Source: Sporomusa acidovorans (GTDB lineage Bacteria > Bacillota > Negativicutes > Sporomusales > Sporomusaceae). From it: a stretch of DNA of 64,000 bases. The translations under genes and the position numbers were made by a program. Numbering within the stretch: the first letter of the stretch is position 1; each line of letters begins with the position of its first letter. Positions 29,767-38,715 of this stretch are shown piece after piece. The notes below the pieces were generated by a model, which was given only the letters and a program-made list of their open reading frames with translations, searched no databases and had not been told where the DNA came from. Where the stretch lies: NCBI RefSeq assembly GCF_002257695.2, contig NZ_CP155571.1; one strand, written 5' to 3'.

Positions 29767-30960
29767 TTAAATAAAGATTCTATGCGGTTGTTCAATCAGT
29801 TTAATGAGTACTGCCAAAAACTCTGCTGCCGGCGCACCGTCAATCACGCGATGATCAAAAGCGAGTGACAGCCCCATGATCGGCCTGATAACAATCTGTT
29901 CACCGGCTACAACCGGTTTTTTTACTGTCCGGCCAACGCCCAAAATAGCCGATTCGGGTTGATTGATAATCGGTGTAAAGTAATCAACCGAACCATAACC
30001 TCCCAAATTGGTAACCGTAAACGTGCCTGCTGTCATTTCTTCAGGATCAAGCTTATTTTTCCGGGCGCGTTTGGCAAAATCCTTAATTTCCTTGCTTACG
30101 TCGGCGAGACTTTTCTTATTGGCATTCTTGACGACCGGAACGACCAAGCCATCCGGAATGGCAATGGCCACACCGATGTTGATATCCTGCAAGACCAAAA
30201 TTTCTTCACCATTTAATGTGGAATTGATTTTAGGATGTATTTCCAGCGCCTTGGCCACAGCCTTAACCAGAATATCGGTTACCGAAACTTTGTCGTTATC
30301 TTTAACGTCAGCATTGATCGTAGCGCGCAACGTCTGTAAGGCCGTTAAATCAACATCCGTATGGTGGGTAACCTTGGGGGCGATTGTCCAGCTGTTAGCC
30401 ATATTCTCGCCAATGACCTGACGCATGCCTTCATACGGAATTACTTCAATGGTTGCGCGCCGATCCTTGGCAGCATTTTTATCCGCGATTGCCTGCTCAA
30501 TGTCCTCTCTGACAATCCGCCCTTCCGGACCTGTTCCGGCAAGCTGGCTATAATCAATGTCATTGGCCTCAGCCAGCACACGCGCAGCCGGTGAAATTTT
30601 AACCTTGGCGCCAGGCGCTTTCACGGTTGAGACTGTTACCGCCTTGCCGGCCGGCGCTTTGTCCGCCGCCGGAGCGGAATTACCGATATTGGCGGCTGCA
30701 ATCAGCTCGCTGATATCTTCCCCGGTACTGCCGATAACGCCTAACAGACCGCCAACCGGTAGCTTGGCTTTTTTGGCCGCAATAATCTTCAGCAGTGTCC
30801 CGTCAGCGGGTGCTTCAATTTTATTGGAAATTTTATCAGTCATGACTTCCAACAAAACATCGCCTTTTTTTACGGAATCGCCTTCATTTTTCAGCCACTT
30901 GCCGACAGTCCCTTCTTTCATGGACAAACCTAATTTCGGCATATTAATTGGTGTCGCCAT
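29767..30960 (-). CDS. acoC: Acetoin dehydrogenase E2 component (dihydrolipoamide acetyltransferase)
   Basis: The ATG at 30960 (or the adjacent ATG at 30963) follows GAGGAGG; the longer frame upstream lies in acoX. About 398 residues: one lipoyl domain (1-78, lysine in VMTDKISNKIE), an E3/E1-binding domain (ISPAARVLAEANDIDYSQLA) and a catalytic acyltransferase domain ending in HRVIDGAP (HxxxDG active site). It forms the core of the acetoin dehydrogenase complex producing acetyl-CoA from acetoin. It needs lipoylation, which explains the lipoate genes downstream. Confidence 0.9.
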   Translation of the reverse strand: MATPINMPKLGLSMKEGTVGKWLKNEGDSVKKGDVLLEVMTDKISNKIEAPADGTLLKIIAAKKAKLPVGGLLGVIGSTGEDISELIAAANIGNSAPAADKAPAGKAVTVSTVKAPGAKVKISPAARVLAEANDIDYSQLAGTGPEGRIVREDIEQAIADKNAAKDRRATIEVIPYEGMRQVIGENMANSWTIAPKVTHHTDVDLTALQTLRATINADVKDNDKVSVTDILVKAVAKALEIHPKINSTLNGEEILVLQDINIGVAIAIPDGLVVPVVKNANKKSLADVSKEIKDFAKRARKNKLDPEEMTAGTFTVTNLGGYGSVDYFTPIINQPESAILGVGRTVKKPVVAGEQIVIRPIMGLSLAFDHRVIDGAPAAEFLAVLIKLIEQPHRIFI

Positions 30961-30985
30961 CATTGTCCTCCTCTTGACTATGTTT

Positions 30986-31984
30986 TCAATTATCTTTAAT
31001 GCAACTGTAGCCTTGTGCAACCGCCGCCCGGAGGGCAGCAGCGGCATCGACTACTTTAGGACCGTCAAAAGTCAATTGCACCTGCACCTTTTCGTCCTGA
31101 CGGACTTCCACCTCGCGTTCACCGTCTAAAGCGATAACACAGGCTTCATTTATTTCAATAACCTCACCGATCTTGATATACTTACCGTTTTGGATTGGCA
31201 CACATTCAATCAACCCGGGGGCAATCGGCGCGCGGATCTGCAAACTTCCTGCGCCGATTGCAAGCTCAACCCCTCTGGCCTCTCCGGGTGTAACCGGCAT
31301 GAAGTTGCCTACGATGGAAGATATGCCAATATTATGCGGCTCACCGCGAGTCACCAAAATACGCCGTATCTTGGCAACATCCCAAACTGCGCGGGAGCCA
31401 ATAAACGTATCTTTCAGAACAACGGCATCCACAATAGCGCTATCAAGCGGCTGACCATTTTTGTAAATCACCAATTTTTTGCTGGGGTTGATCGCCGGTG
31501 CCGTCGCAACAAGTCCCCTGGCAACCACGGCTGCCGCCAAGCCGGCAATTGTCCCTTCAACTAATGTGGGAAACACATTATTAGTTCCCGTGGAAATAGG
31601 AAGAATGGGAACATCCCGGCAGCCTTTAGCCACAAGACGATTAGTGCCATCCCCGCCCAGAGTAATGATGCAGTTCACCCCGCTGCTGGCCATCGCGTCT
31701 GCCGCGTGAAAACTGTCCACCTGTGTCCCTGTCACACAAATATCCGCCGCGACAAATTCCATGTCCGGCCGGTGCCGGCTGCAGATATTTTCCAACGCAC
31801 CGGCAACAATCCCATAATACTCCGGCATATAAGTTACCTTTCTGACTCCCGCTGCGGCCAGACTTAAAATCACCCGCCGGACAATATTGACTTTTTCCAG
31901 ATTATCCACAACCGTCCCGTAGGCCACAAGCCGCCTGATATCTTTACCCGAAGCCGGGTTGGCAATGATACCAACATGCCCCAT
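30986..31984 (-). CDS. acoX: AcoX, ATP-NAD kinase-like protein of acetoin operons
   Basis: 332 residues from the ATG at 31984 (a GTG nine bases earlier is possible). NAD-kinase-like motifs: IANPASGKDIRRLVAYG, TLGGDGTNRLVAKG and ISTGTNN. AcoX accompanies acetoin dehydrogenase genes in many bacteria and its activity has not been settled. It lies between acoB and acoC, 26 bp from acoB. Confidence 0.88.
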   Translation of the reverse strand: MGHVGIIANPASGKDIRRLVAYGTVVDNLEKVNIVRRVILSLAAAGVRKVTYMPEYYGIVAGALENICSRHRPDMEFVAADICVTGTQVDSFHAADAMASSGVNCIITLGGDGTNRLVAKGCRDVPILPISTGTNNVFPTLVEGTIAGLAAAVVARGLVATAPAINPSKKLVIYKNGQPLDSAIVDAVVLKDTFIGSRAVWDVAKIRRILVTRGEPHNIGISSIVGNFMPVTPGEARGVELAIGAGSLQIRAPIAPGLIECVPIQNGKYIKIGEVIEINEACVIALDGEREVEVRQDEKVQVQLTFDGPKVVDAAAALRAAVAQGYSCIKDN

Positions 31985-32010
31985 ACTTCCCACTCACCAC
32001 CCTACGTTAC

Positions 32011-32979
32011 TTAAAACAGGCTTTTAACGGCAGCAATAATCTTTTCTTCACTGGGAATTACGCTATTTTCCAATACCGGACTAAAAGGAATCGGTGTAAA
32101 TGGCATCGCTACCCGTTTAATCGGCCCATCCAATAGATCCAGTCCTTCTTCGGCAACAAAAGCGGCAATTTCTCCGCCAAAGCCGCCTGTCTTAACCGCC
32201 TCATGGACAATGACCAATTTGCCGGTTTTTCCTACAGACTGTAAGATACTCTCGGTATCAAGCGGAACCAGGGTACGCGGATCAAGTACTTCGGCGGCGA
32301 TTCCTTCCCGGGCAAGCGCCTCGGCTGCCGCCAGGGCTTTGTGAACCATCCAGGACCAGGCTATGATCGTAACGTCAGAGCCTTCTTTCTTGATGTCGGC
32401 TTTACCAAGCGGCACCATGTATTCGCCTTCCGGAACTTCCCCTTTAATGCCTAAAAGTTGTTTATGTTCAATATACACAACAGGATTATCATCACGTACA
32501 GCCGCCGCCATCAGGCCTTTGGCATCGGCCGGAGTTGACGGCATGACGGTTTTGATTCCGGGAATATGAGTAAACCAGGCTTCCATGGACTGCGAATGCT
32601 GGGCAGCCGCCCCCATGCCGGCACCGCAGGGTGTACGCAAAACCATCGGGATTGTCGCTTTTCCGCCAAACATATATCTCATTTTGGCGGCCTGGTTAAA
32701 CAACTCATCCATGCAGACACCCATAAAATCAACAAACATAATTTCGGCAATCGGACGCAAACCTGCAGCAGCAGCCCCTACGGCGGCTCCAACTATAGCC
32801 GTCTCGCTAATCGGCGTATCGATCACTCTGCCGGGGAACTCCGCAACCAACCCGCCTGTTACGCCAAAGCAGCCACCGAATTTTCCCACGTCCTCGCCCC
32901 AAATAAATACGTTTGGATCTCTTTTCAGTTCAACACGCATTCCATCCCGAATAGCCTCGGCATATGTCATTTCCATCAT
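32011..32979 (-). CDS. acoB: Acetoin dehydrogenase E1 component, beta subunit
   Basis: 322 residues of the E1-beta transketolase family: MTYAEAIRDGMRVELKRDP, VFIWGEDVGKFGG, and SETAIVGAAVGAAAAGLRP are typical, with a C-terminal transketolase domain (VIVHEAVKTGGFGGEIAA). It pairs with the alpha subunit to hold TPP. RBS GGAGAGGGTGAC precedes the ATG. It lies 22 bp after acoA. Confidence 0.92.
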   Translation of the reverse strand: MMEMTYAEAIRDGMRVELKRDPNVFIWGEDVGKFGGCFGVTGGLVAEFPGRVIDTPISETAIVGAAVGAAAAGLRPIAEIMFVDFMGVCMDELFNQAAKMRYMFGGKATIPMVLRTPCGAGMGAAAQHSQSMEAWFTHIPGIKTVMPSTPADAKGLMAAAVRDDNPVVYIEHKQLLGIKGEVPEGEYMVPLGKADIKKEGSDVTIIAWSWMVHKALAAAEALAREGIAAEVLDPRTLVPLDTESILQSVGKTGKLVIVHEAVKTGGFGGEIAAFVAEEGLDLLDGPIKRVAMPFTPIPFSPVLENSVIPSEEKIIAAVKSLF

Positions 32980-33001
32980 TATGTCACCCTCTCCTAATTA
33001 G

Positions 33002-33958
33002 TTAACCTGCGTAAACATCTGTCAAAACATCTTCCGGATTGGGGTCCGGACTTTCTTGGGAAAACTTAATGGCTGCCGCTATTTTGTCCTCAACCTTTGT
33101 CTTTATGGCCGCAATCTCCTGTGCATAGTTGATCTCAATAAGTTTTTTCTCAAATCTGGGTATCGGATCTTTCTTCAGCCATGCATCCTGTTCCGCCGGA
33201 TCCTTATAGGCACCGGGGTCACCTTCAAAATGTCCGCGCCAGCGCCAGGTCTTGCACTCAATCAGACTGGGTCCGTCCCCTTTTCTCGCCCGTTTTACTG
33301 CCTCAGTCGCCGCTTCATAAACGGCTACAACATCATTGCCGTCAACCGTCATCCCGGGTATCCCGTAAGCGGCGGCACGGTCGGAAACATCAGTTACCCG
33401 CATATGATCCCGTTGGCAATTGGAAATACCGTACATGTTATTTTCGCAAACAAAAATAAGCGGTAATTTCCAGATAGAAGCCATATTCAAGGCTTCATGG
33501 AAGGTCCCCCGGTTGGAAGCGCCATCACCGAAAAAGCAAACCGTAACCGCATCGGTTTGCTTATACTTGCAGGCAAATGCGGCCCCGGCGGCAATAGGCT
33601 GGCCGGCGCCCACAATCCCATTGGCTCCCAAAATGCCCAGTTCAATATCGGCGATATGCATGGAACCGCCTTTTCCCTTACAATAACCGGTGGCCTTGCC
33701 AAACAGTTCCGCCATCATTAAATCCACTTTGCCGCCCTTGGCGATTAAGTGTCCATGACCGCGGTGCGTACTGGTGATATAGTCCTTAACGTCTAAACTG
33801 CCGCAAACACCGGTGGCCACCGCTTCCTCACCAAGATACAGATGCACAAACCCTGGCAGTTGATTGTCGGCAAACAGTTCCACGGCTTTACTTTCAAATG
33901 CTCTGATCGTCATCATGGTTTCATAAAAGCCAAGCAATTTCTCTTTCGTAAGTTCCAT
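33002..33958 (-). CDS. acoA: Acetoin dehydrogenase E1 component, alpha subunit
   Basis: 318 residues. The TPP-binding motif starts GDGASNRGTFHEALNMAS and ends VCENNMYG; the phosphorylation-loop region (STHRGHGHLIAKGG) and the C-terminus are typical. The protein could act on other 2-oxo acids, but acoX, the acoR-type regulator and the butanediol dehydrogenase point to acetoin. RBS GGGGGGAG precedes the ATG. A 56-bp gap separates it from the Lin0512-like gene. Confidence 0.92.
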   Translation of the reverse strand: MELTKEKLLGFYETMMTIRAFESKAVELFADNQLPGFVHLYLGEEAVATGVCGSLDVKDYITSTHRGHGHLIAKGGKVDLMMAELFGKATGYCKGKGGSMHIADIELGILGANGIVGAGQPIAAGAAFACKYKQTDAVTVCFFGDGASNRGTFHEALNMASIWKLPLIFVCENNMYGISNCQRDHMRVTDVSDRAAAYGIPGMTVDGNDVVAVYEAATEAVKRARKGDGPSLIECKTWRWRGHFEGDPGAYKDPAEQDAWLKKDPIPRFEKKLIEINYAQEIAAIKTKVEDKIAAAIKFSQESPDPNPEDVLTDVYAG

Positions 33959-34014
33959 AATTCTCCCCCCATTTTCTCTTATGCTCTGAGCCTATAGATC
34001 CACTTGCGCTTAAC

Positions 34015-34377
34015 TTAGGGCACATCAATATAAACAGTAAGCGCCGCAACAGCTACGACAATCGTATCTCCCTCCCCAAGAGCCGGAAGTTTCAGGCCTT
34101 TTACATCAATCCCGCCTGCTACGGTTTCGACTGTCACCGAGCCAAAAGGTACAGCCCGTTTGACCTCATCAATATTAACTTTTTCCGGTTGCGGGCAGCC
34201 AAGTTTCACCTCGACCTGCATCTGGCCGGGATCACGAATATTGACAATATCAAACAGTCCGCACAGGCAACTGCGCGACATGGCATCTTTTACTGCTTTT
34301 TGCGCCGCTTTAGTAACATTACCACCATGTAAATCAGCACCCATACCAAGTTCGACAATATAACGTTTGCGGTTCAC
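34015..34377 (-). CDS. Lin0512 family protein
   Basis: 120 residues beginning with GTG behind GGGGGTGATGGG. It has ELGMGADLHGGNVTKAAQKA and LGCPQPEKVNIDEVKRAVPFG, as in the Lin0512 family of unknown function. It is the first gene after the sigma-54 promoter and so heads the aco transcript. A similar small gene accompanies acetoin operons in some anaerobes as far as I recall. No catalytic motif can be named. Confidence 0.7.
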   Translation of the reverse strand: MNRKRYIVELGMGADLHGGNVTKAAQKAVKDAMSRSCLCGLFDIVNIRDPGQMQVEVKLGCPQPEKVNIDEVKRAVPFGSVTVETVAGGIDVKGLKLPALGEGDTIVVAVAALTVYIDVP

Positions 34378-34442
34378 CCCATCACCCCCAATTCCTAAAA
34401 ATTCTGCTCTTGTATGATAAATAACCCTGTGCCTTGATTACT

Positions 34443-34460
34443 TTGCAAATCTCATGCCAA
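34443..34460 (-). promoter_or_regulatory. Sigma-54 promoter of the aco operon
   Basis: Minus strand TTGGCATGAGATTTGCAA: GG and GC separated by exactly 10 bases, strong match to the -24/-12 consensus. It lies 66 bp before the Lin0512-like start, so it drives the acoABXC and probably the downstream lip genes. Confidence 0.85.
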
Positions 34461-34515
34461 TAATAAAAAAAAGAACTGTCACTCTTCTTTTTAAGAGCAA
34501 CAGTCCTTTTTTTGT
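34461..34515 (-). terminator. Terminator of acoR
   Basis: Minus strand: GGACTGTTGCTCTT ... AAGAGTGACAGTTC then TTTTTTTT. It lies between the acoR stop and the aco sigma-54 promoter, insulating the two. Confidence 0.85.
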
Positions 34516-34580
34516 CAGTATTCAGAAATCTTGTTCTTTTCAAAAAATAAATTGTTTTATTATCCAACTGCACCGGTTTA

Positions 34581-34629
34581 TGTAGCGTTACCTGTAGCAC
34601 CCTGTAGCATCAGCGTATTACCCGCTACA
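34581..34629 (-). promoter_or_regulatory. Candidate AcoR enhancer (repeated TGTAGC)
   Basis: TGTAGC occurs at 34581, 34593 and 34603 and its complement GCTACA at 34624, giving a mix of direct and inverted repeats 120-170 bp upstream of the sigma-54 promoter, where AcoR would bind. Assignment is by position and repetition. Confidence 0.6.
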
Positions 34630-34649
34630 CTATGCAACAGTCTGAAACA

Positions 34650-36632
34650 CTAGAAAATCGAATATTTTTTCATCTTGCGATACAGTGTACTTCGTGCAAT
34701 ACCTAACTGGCTTGCCACCCGGCTTATATTCCCACGTTCTGCTTCCAGCAATGCCCGTATTTTCTCAAATTCCTGTTCTTCAATCCGTTTTTTAATCTTC
34801 TTATTGTCCATTGCGGTTTCCTGGCATCTGCCTGCCTTAGGGCAACATAGCTCCGGCGGCAGACATGCCAGGGAAATACGATTGGCCTCCGCTATTGTAC
34901 AGGCTCGTTCAGCTATGTTATGCAACTCGCGAACATTTCCCGGCCAGGAATATTGGCGTAAATACTCTATCACAGTCGCATCAACTGTATAATCGCGTCC
35001 CTGCTCTTGGCCGAACTTATCCACAAAGTGACAGAACAATAATTCAATATCCCCCTGTCGCTCGCGCAGCGGCGGAATGTCTATCTTGAAAACATTTAAC
35101 CGGTAATACAAATCTTGCCGGAATGCTCCGCTTGCAACAAGTTGGTTCAGGTCTTTATTGGTCGCACAGATAATGCGGACATCAACAGGTATAACCTTAT
35201 TGCCACCGATACGGGGAACCATTTTCTCCTGCAGCACCCGCAGCAAGGCTACCTGCTGTTCTAAAGGCATATCGCCTATTTCATCCAGAAACAACGTTCC
35301 GCCGGAAGCCAATTCAAACTTTCCGGGCTTACCGCCGCGTTTGGCCCCGGTAAAAGCACCGTCCTCATAACCAAAGAGTTCACTGCCAACCAATTCCCGG
35401 GGAATAGCGCCGCAATTCAGGGCAACAAACGGGCCGCTGCGCCGGGAACTCTTATTATGAATAGCCTGGGCAAACATTTCTTTGCCAGTGCCGCTTTCCC
35501 CCTGCAAAATAATATTTGACGATGTAACTGCAGCGGCTGATGCCTGCCGCACAGCTTCTGAAATGGCAGCGCTGTTGCCTAATATGTCATTGAATTGAAA
35601 AGTTGTATAATGACCGCTCAGCCTGCTTGGCAACGCATAAACCGGTTCGACAGGCCGCAAAATAATGATTCCGCCATTTACATCTCCCTGTTTGTCAACA
35701 ATCGTTTCACCGGATAAAATACAATGCTTGGCGCCGGTATGGTCGTCAAACTGAAACTCTATATCGGTATAAGAATTTTTTCTATCCAGCAGCCGGTGGA
35801 TCAGTTGGCTGTTATTCTTAAAAATTGTCTGAATGGGAATTCCATTAAAAATTTTACTGCTTTTACCCAGTATCTTTTGCACATTTTGATTATATTCTTT
35901 TACTTTGCCAAACCGGTCAAATAAGATAACCCCGTCCGATACCGCATTAAATATTCCGGACAACCGTTTATTCAGCAGCGACAACTCATAATTTTTCTGT
36001 TGCATGCCAAGCTGCGTGGTAACGGCATCTGCCGCGGCGACGACCATGCCTAAGGTATGCGAATAAGCCGCCTGCGCGGGGCCGGATACATCAAGAAATG
36101 CCACGATTTCCCCCTCAGAGTTAAAAATCGGTGCAGCCGAACAAGTCCACCAATGATGCTTGCGACAATAATGCTCCGCTCCCGAAACCTGCACTGGCTT
36201 GCCGGTCATCAAACCCACAGCAATCGCGTTGGTACCCACATCACCTTCCCGCCAGCTTGCCCCGGGTACAAAGTGGATTTTCCGGGCGCTGGTCAGTGAA
36301 CTCCGATCGCCGAAGCACTCCATAACATACCCATGGACATCAGCTAATACAACAATAAATCCTGAATTGTAAAAAAACTGATAGAGATTGGCCATAAAGG
36401 GTTTCGCAATGTTAATAATATCCTGGTTTTTTTCCAACAGTATACGAATGTCGGCACGCTCCAAAATATTTTGCGCACAGCCATCTTCTGGATTAAGAGC
36501 AAGTTGGGAACATCTCATCCATGAGTCTGCAATTTGCGGCAAAATGACTTGATCGTTTATTTTACCATTACTGATAAACTCCTTCCAGGTTCCAGCTTTA
36601 CCAGGCTTGTTTGTCCGCTTATCTCTGGCCAT
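34650..36632 (-). CDS. acoR: Sigma-54-dependent activator of acetoin catabolism, AcoR-type (GAF-PAS-AAA+-Fis)
   Basis: 660 residues: an N-terminal GAF-like sensor (about 70-210; VPGASWREGDVGTNAIAVGL is the classic AcoR motif), a PAS domain (about 225-330), an AAA+ module (about 350-575; GESGTGKE, GAFTGA) and a C-terminal Fis HTH (VASQLGIARSTLYRKMKK). It is placed immediately upstream of the aco promoter and probably activates it in response to acetoin. From the PAS domain on it is very similar to the PocR-type protein at 13562, so the two share ancestry and differ in the sensor. Confidence 0.9.
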   Translation of the reverse strand: MARDKRTNKPGKAGTWKEFISNGKINDQVILPQIADSWMRCSQLALNPEDGCAQNILERADIRILLEKNQDIINIAKPFMANLYQFFYNSGFIVVLADVHGYVMECFGDRSSLTSARKIHFVPGASWREGDVGTNAIAVGLMTGKPVQVSGAEHYCRKHHWWTCSAAPIFNSEGEIVAFLDVSGPAQAAYSHTLGMVVAAADAVTTQLGMQQKNYELSLLNKRLSGIFNAVSDGVILFDRFGKVKEYNQNVQKILGKSSKIFNGIPIQTIFKNNSQLIHRLLDRKNSYTDIEFQFDDHTGAKHCILSGETIVDKQGDVNGGIIILRPVEPVYALPSRLSGHYTTFQFNDILGNSAAISEAVRQASAAAVTSSNIILQGESGTGKEMFAQAIHNKSSRRSGPFVALNCGAIPRELVGSELFGYEDGAFTGAKRGGKPGKFELASGGTLFLDEIGDMPLEQQVALLRVLQEKMVPRIGGNKVIPVDVRIICATNKDLNQLVASGAFRQDLYYRLNVFKIDIPPLRERQGDIELLFCHFVDKFGQEQGRDYTVDATVIEYLRQYSWPGNVRELHNIAERACTIAEANRISLACLPPELCCPKAGRCQETAMDNKKIKKRIEEQEFEKIRALLEAERGNISRVASQLGIARSTLYRKMKKYSIF

Positions 36633-36929
36633 TTTAATCCACCTACCTGCTACTTACTTTTTGTTATTGGCGTACACAGGTCTTCCCTCCACAAACTCTT
36701 ACCCGGATAAATATATTTTAAAGATTTCGAAAAATGTTTTTAAATTCCTGCAATATTTTTTTATTGGCATACAGGATTTATATCTAAATTTGACAGTATA
36801 AGAAAAGTAACCTAACGGCATTTGAGATGTTATTAATAAACTATTATTCCTTGCAAAAAATAAACAAAAGTTTTAAGTAAAACTACACTTATGATACAAT
36901 AAAGTCATTACCACTTGGGGAGGCAAATT
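36633..36929. other. Divergent intergenic region acoR / thioesterase
   Basis: About 300 bp of AT-rich sequence. CACTTATGATACAATAAAG (36888-36906) contains a plausible -10 for the thioesterase gene. Nothing else is recognisable. Confidence 0.4.
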
Positions 36930-37352
36930 ATGACAGATCTTTCGCTGTTAAAAACTCAGTTGCATAAAATCTACGAAGCTAATCCATTTGTCAACTTACT
37001 GCAGATGAAGATTATTGAAGTATCGGCCGGCAAAGCCATACTGTCAATGCCTGTACAAAACCAGTACACCAATTTCTATAATTCGGCCCATGGCGGCGCC
37101 CTGGCTTCCCTTGCCGATACTTCTATGGGAATGGCCTGTATCACTACCGGTAAAAAGGTAGTTACCCTTGATATGAATTTGAATTATATTCGGGACGTTC
37201 CCTGCCGGGAGGCTCTTACCGCCGTAGGAACGCTTATTCATAATGGCAGTAGAACCATGGTTGCCGAGACAGAAATTTTTAACAATCTCCAGCAACTGGT
37301 TGTTGCCGCCAGAGCTACTTTTTTTGTAACAGGTAAAATTTCTCTTGAATAA
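36930..37352 (+). CDS. PaaI/hotdog-fold thioesterase
   Basis: 140 residues from the ATG at 36930 (RBS GGGGAGG). The hotdog active-site region NSAHGGALASLADTSMGMAC and later DMNLNYIRDVPCREALT are typical for PaaI-like acyl-CoA thioesterases (about 140 residues). It hydrolyses some acyl- or aryl-CoA; the substrate is not predictable. It stands alone between acoR and the amidase, ending in a shared terminator. Confidence 0.85.
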   Translation: MTDLSLLKTQLHKIYEANPFVNLLQMKIIEVSAGKAILSMPVQNQYTNFYNSAHGGALASLADTSMGMACITTGKKVVTLDMNLNYIRDVPCREALTAVGTLIHNGSRTMVAETEIFNNLQQLVVAARATFFVTGKISLE

Positions 37353-37408
37353 TGTGGGGGTATCGTTCTTACTTATTATCAGAAGGGTTATACTTGCTGA
37401 TAATGTAG

Positions 37409-37441
37409 AAAAAAAGCCCTGGTTAATACCAAGGGCTTTTA
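37409..37441. terminator. Bidirectional terminator
   Basis: AAAAAAAGCCCTGG ... CCAAGGGCTTTT hairpin between convergent thioesterase and amidase genes. Confidence 0.85.
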
Positions 37442-37452
37442 CTAGTTCTGAT

Positions 37453-38040
37453 TTAACTGCTTAATTCGGCATAATAATCGCTGATTCCTCTGGCGATTGC
37501 CCGGGACATTTCTTTTTGCCAATTAGAATCTGCCAATTTCTTGGCTTCTGCGGAATTGGAAATAAAGGCCATTTCCAAAAGCACGGCCGGCGCATCCGTA
37601 TAGCGCAATACATAAAAATTCTCTTCCTTGTCCGGATCCCCGTCGTCCCAGTCAGCCCTGAGCTTGATGTCGGGAAACGTATCTGTCACCTGGTTAATAA
37701 TACAAGTAGCCAACTGATCACCTGCTGTTTCGCCTAATGTTGTATAAATTTCTGTGCCGTTAGCTTTCCCACTGGCAGCCGAATTGCAATGAATAGAAAC
37801 TACCACTTCGGCCCCCCAATGATTTGCTAGTTCACAGCGATACGCCAGACTGTCGGTTTCTGCCTGTTCAGCCTTTGTTCTGGTCATTAATACCTCATAG
37901 CCAACGGCCTCAAGATATTTTTTTACCTGGCTGGCAACTGCTAAATTTACTGCCGCCTCCTGCAACCCGGTTTTGGCATTCACTGCTCCCGGATCAATAT
38001 CTCCGCCAGCGTGCCCGGGATCTAAACATACCTTGGCCAC
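37453..38040 (-). CDS. N-acetylmuramoyl-L-alanine amidase (Amidase_3)
   Basis: 195 residues from a GTG behind GGGAGGG. LDPGHAGGDIDPGA (zinc-binding histidine), VSIHCNSA (second histidine) and LLEMAFISN (catalytic glutamate) are the Amidase_3 signatures. It cleaves the bond between muramic acid and the peptide stem. There is no signal peptide and no cell-wall-binding domain, like several sporulation or germination-type and phage-like small amidases. The gene is isolated. Confidence 0.85.
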   Translation of the reverse strand: MAKVCLDPGHAGGDIDPGAVNAKTGLQEAAVNLAVASQVKKYLEAVGYEVLMTRTKAEQAETDSLAYRCELANHWGAEVVVSIHCNSAASGKANGTEIYTTLGETAGDQLATCIINQVTDTFPDIKLRADWDDGDPDKEENFYVLRYTDAPAVLLEMAFISNSAEAKKLADSNWQKEMSRAIARGISDYYAELSS

Positions 38041-38281
38041 TGCTATTCCCTCCCTTCTACTTTACTATAATATATTCTCAAAACAGTATAACGTTAAATG
38101 ACAATAAGATAATTAGAAATTAATAGATTAAATTACTTTACTTTTTTTAGATATGATAGTATACTTAATTTGCCCGTATAGGCCCGAGGAATTTTCCATT
38201 AGTCCTTCTCATTTAGAGAAGCCCAATGAGTAAATCTTCTAAAGCTAAGTCAGGGTAATCTTTATGAGGAGGTCATATATA

Positions 38282-38587
38282 ATGGCCGAAGACAAAACTT
38301 TAACATGCCGCGATTGTGGCGCTGAATTCGTATTCTCAGCTTCTGAACAGGATTTCTTTGCAGAAAAGGGATTCACCAACGAACCTGGACGCTGTCCGGC
38401 ATGCCGCGCTGCCCGCAAACAACAAAACCGTGGCGGATTTGGCCGCAACAATTATCAACAGCGCGAAATGTATGATGTAACTTGCGCTGCTTGCGGTTGC
38501 CAAACCCAAGTACCGTTCCGTCCCAGCAATGATCGTCCTGTTTACTGCCGAGATTGCTTTACTCAACAAAACGGTAAACGTTATTAA
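38282..38587 (+). CDS. Small zinc-ribbon (CxxC-repeat) protein
   Basis: 101 residues from the ATG at 38282, after GAGGAGGTC. Four CxxC pairs: TCRDCGAEF, CPACRAA, TCAACGCQT and YCRDCFT, with a glycine/asparagine/glutamine-rich linker. The first half matches the probable zinc-ribbon domain of small bacterial proteins induced with cold-shock proteins. The 120-base leader and tight terminator suggest strong individual expression. Function unknown, nucleic-acid binding plausible. Confidence 0.8.
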   Translation: MAEDKTLTCRDCGAEFVFSASEQDFFAEKGFTNEPGRCPACRAARKQQNRGGFGRNNYQQREMYDVTCAACGCQTQVPFRPSNDRPVYCRDCFTQQNGKRY

Positions 38588-38593
38588 GATTTT

Positions 38594-38630
38594 AACTCCT
38601 TTGCCTAGGCAAGGGAGTTTTCTTTTTATT
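38594..38630 (+). terminator. Terminator of the zinc-ribbon gene
   Basis: AACTCCTTTGCC/GGCAAGGGAGTT stem followed by TTCTTTTTATT on the plus strand. Confidence 0.85.
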
Positions 38631-38636
38631 AAGCAG

Positions 38637-38680
38637 GGAAAGGCTAAGTTTACTCCGACCGGGTAAACTTAGCCTTTCCG
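38637..38680 (-). terminator. Terminator of the DUF1294 gene
   Basis: Near-perfect arms GGAAAGGCTAAGTTTAC / GTAAACTTAGCCTTTCC. On the minus strand it follows the DUF1294 stop. Confidence 0.75.
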
Positions 38681-38715
38681 CTATTAGGTTCACAAATATA
38701 GGAATTTCCCACTTC

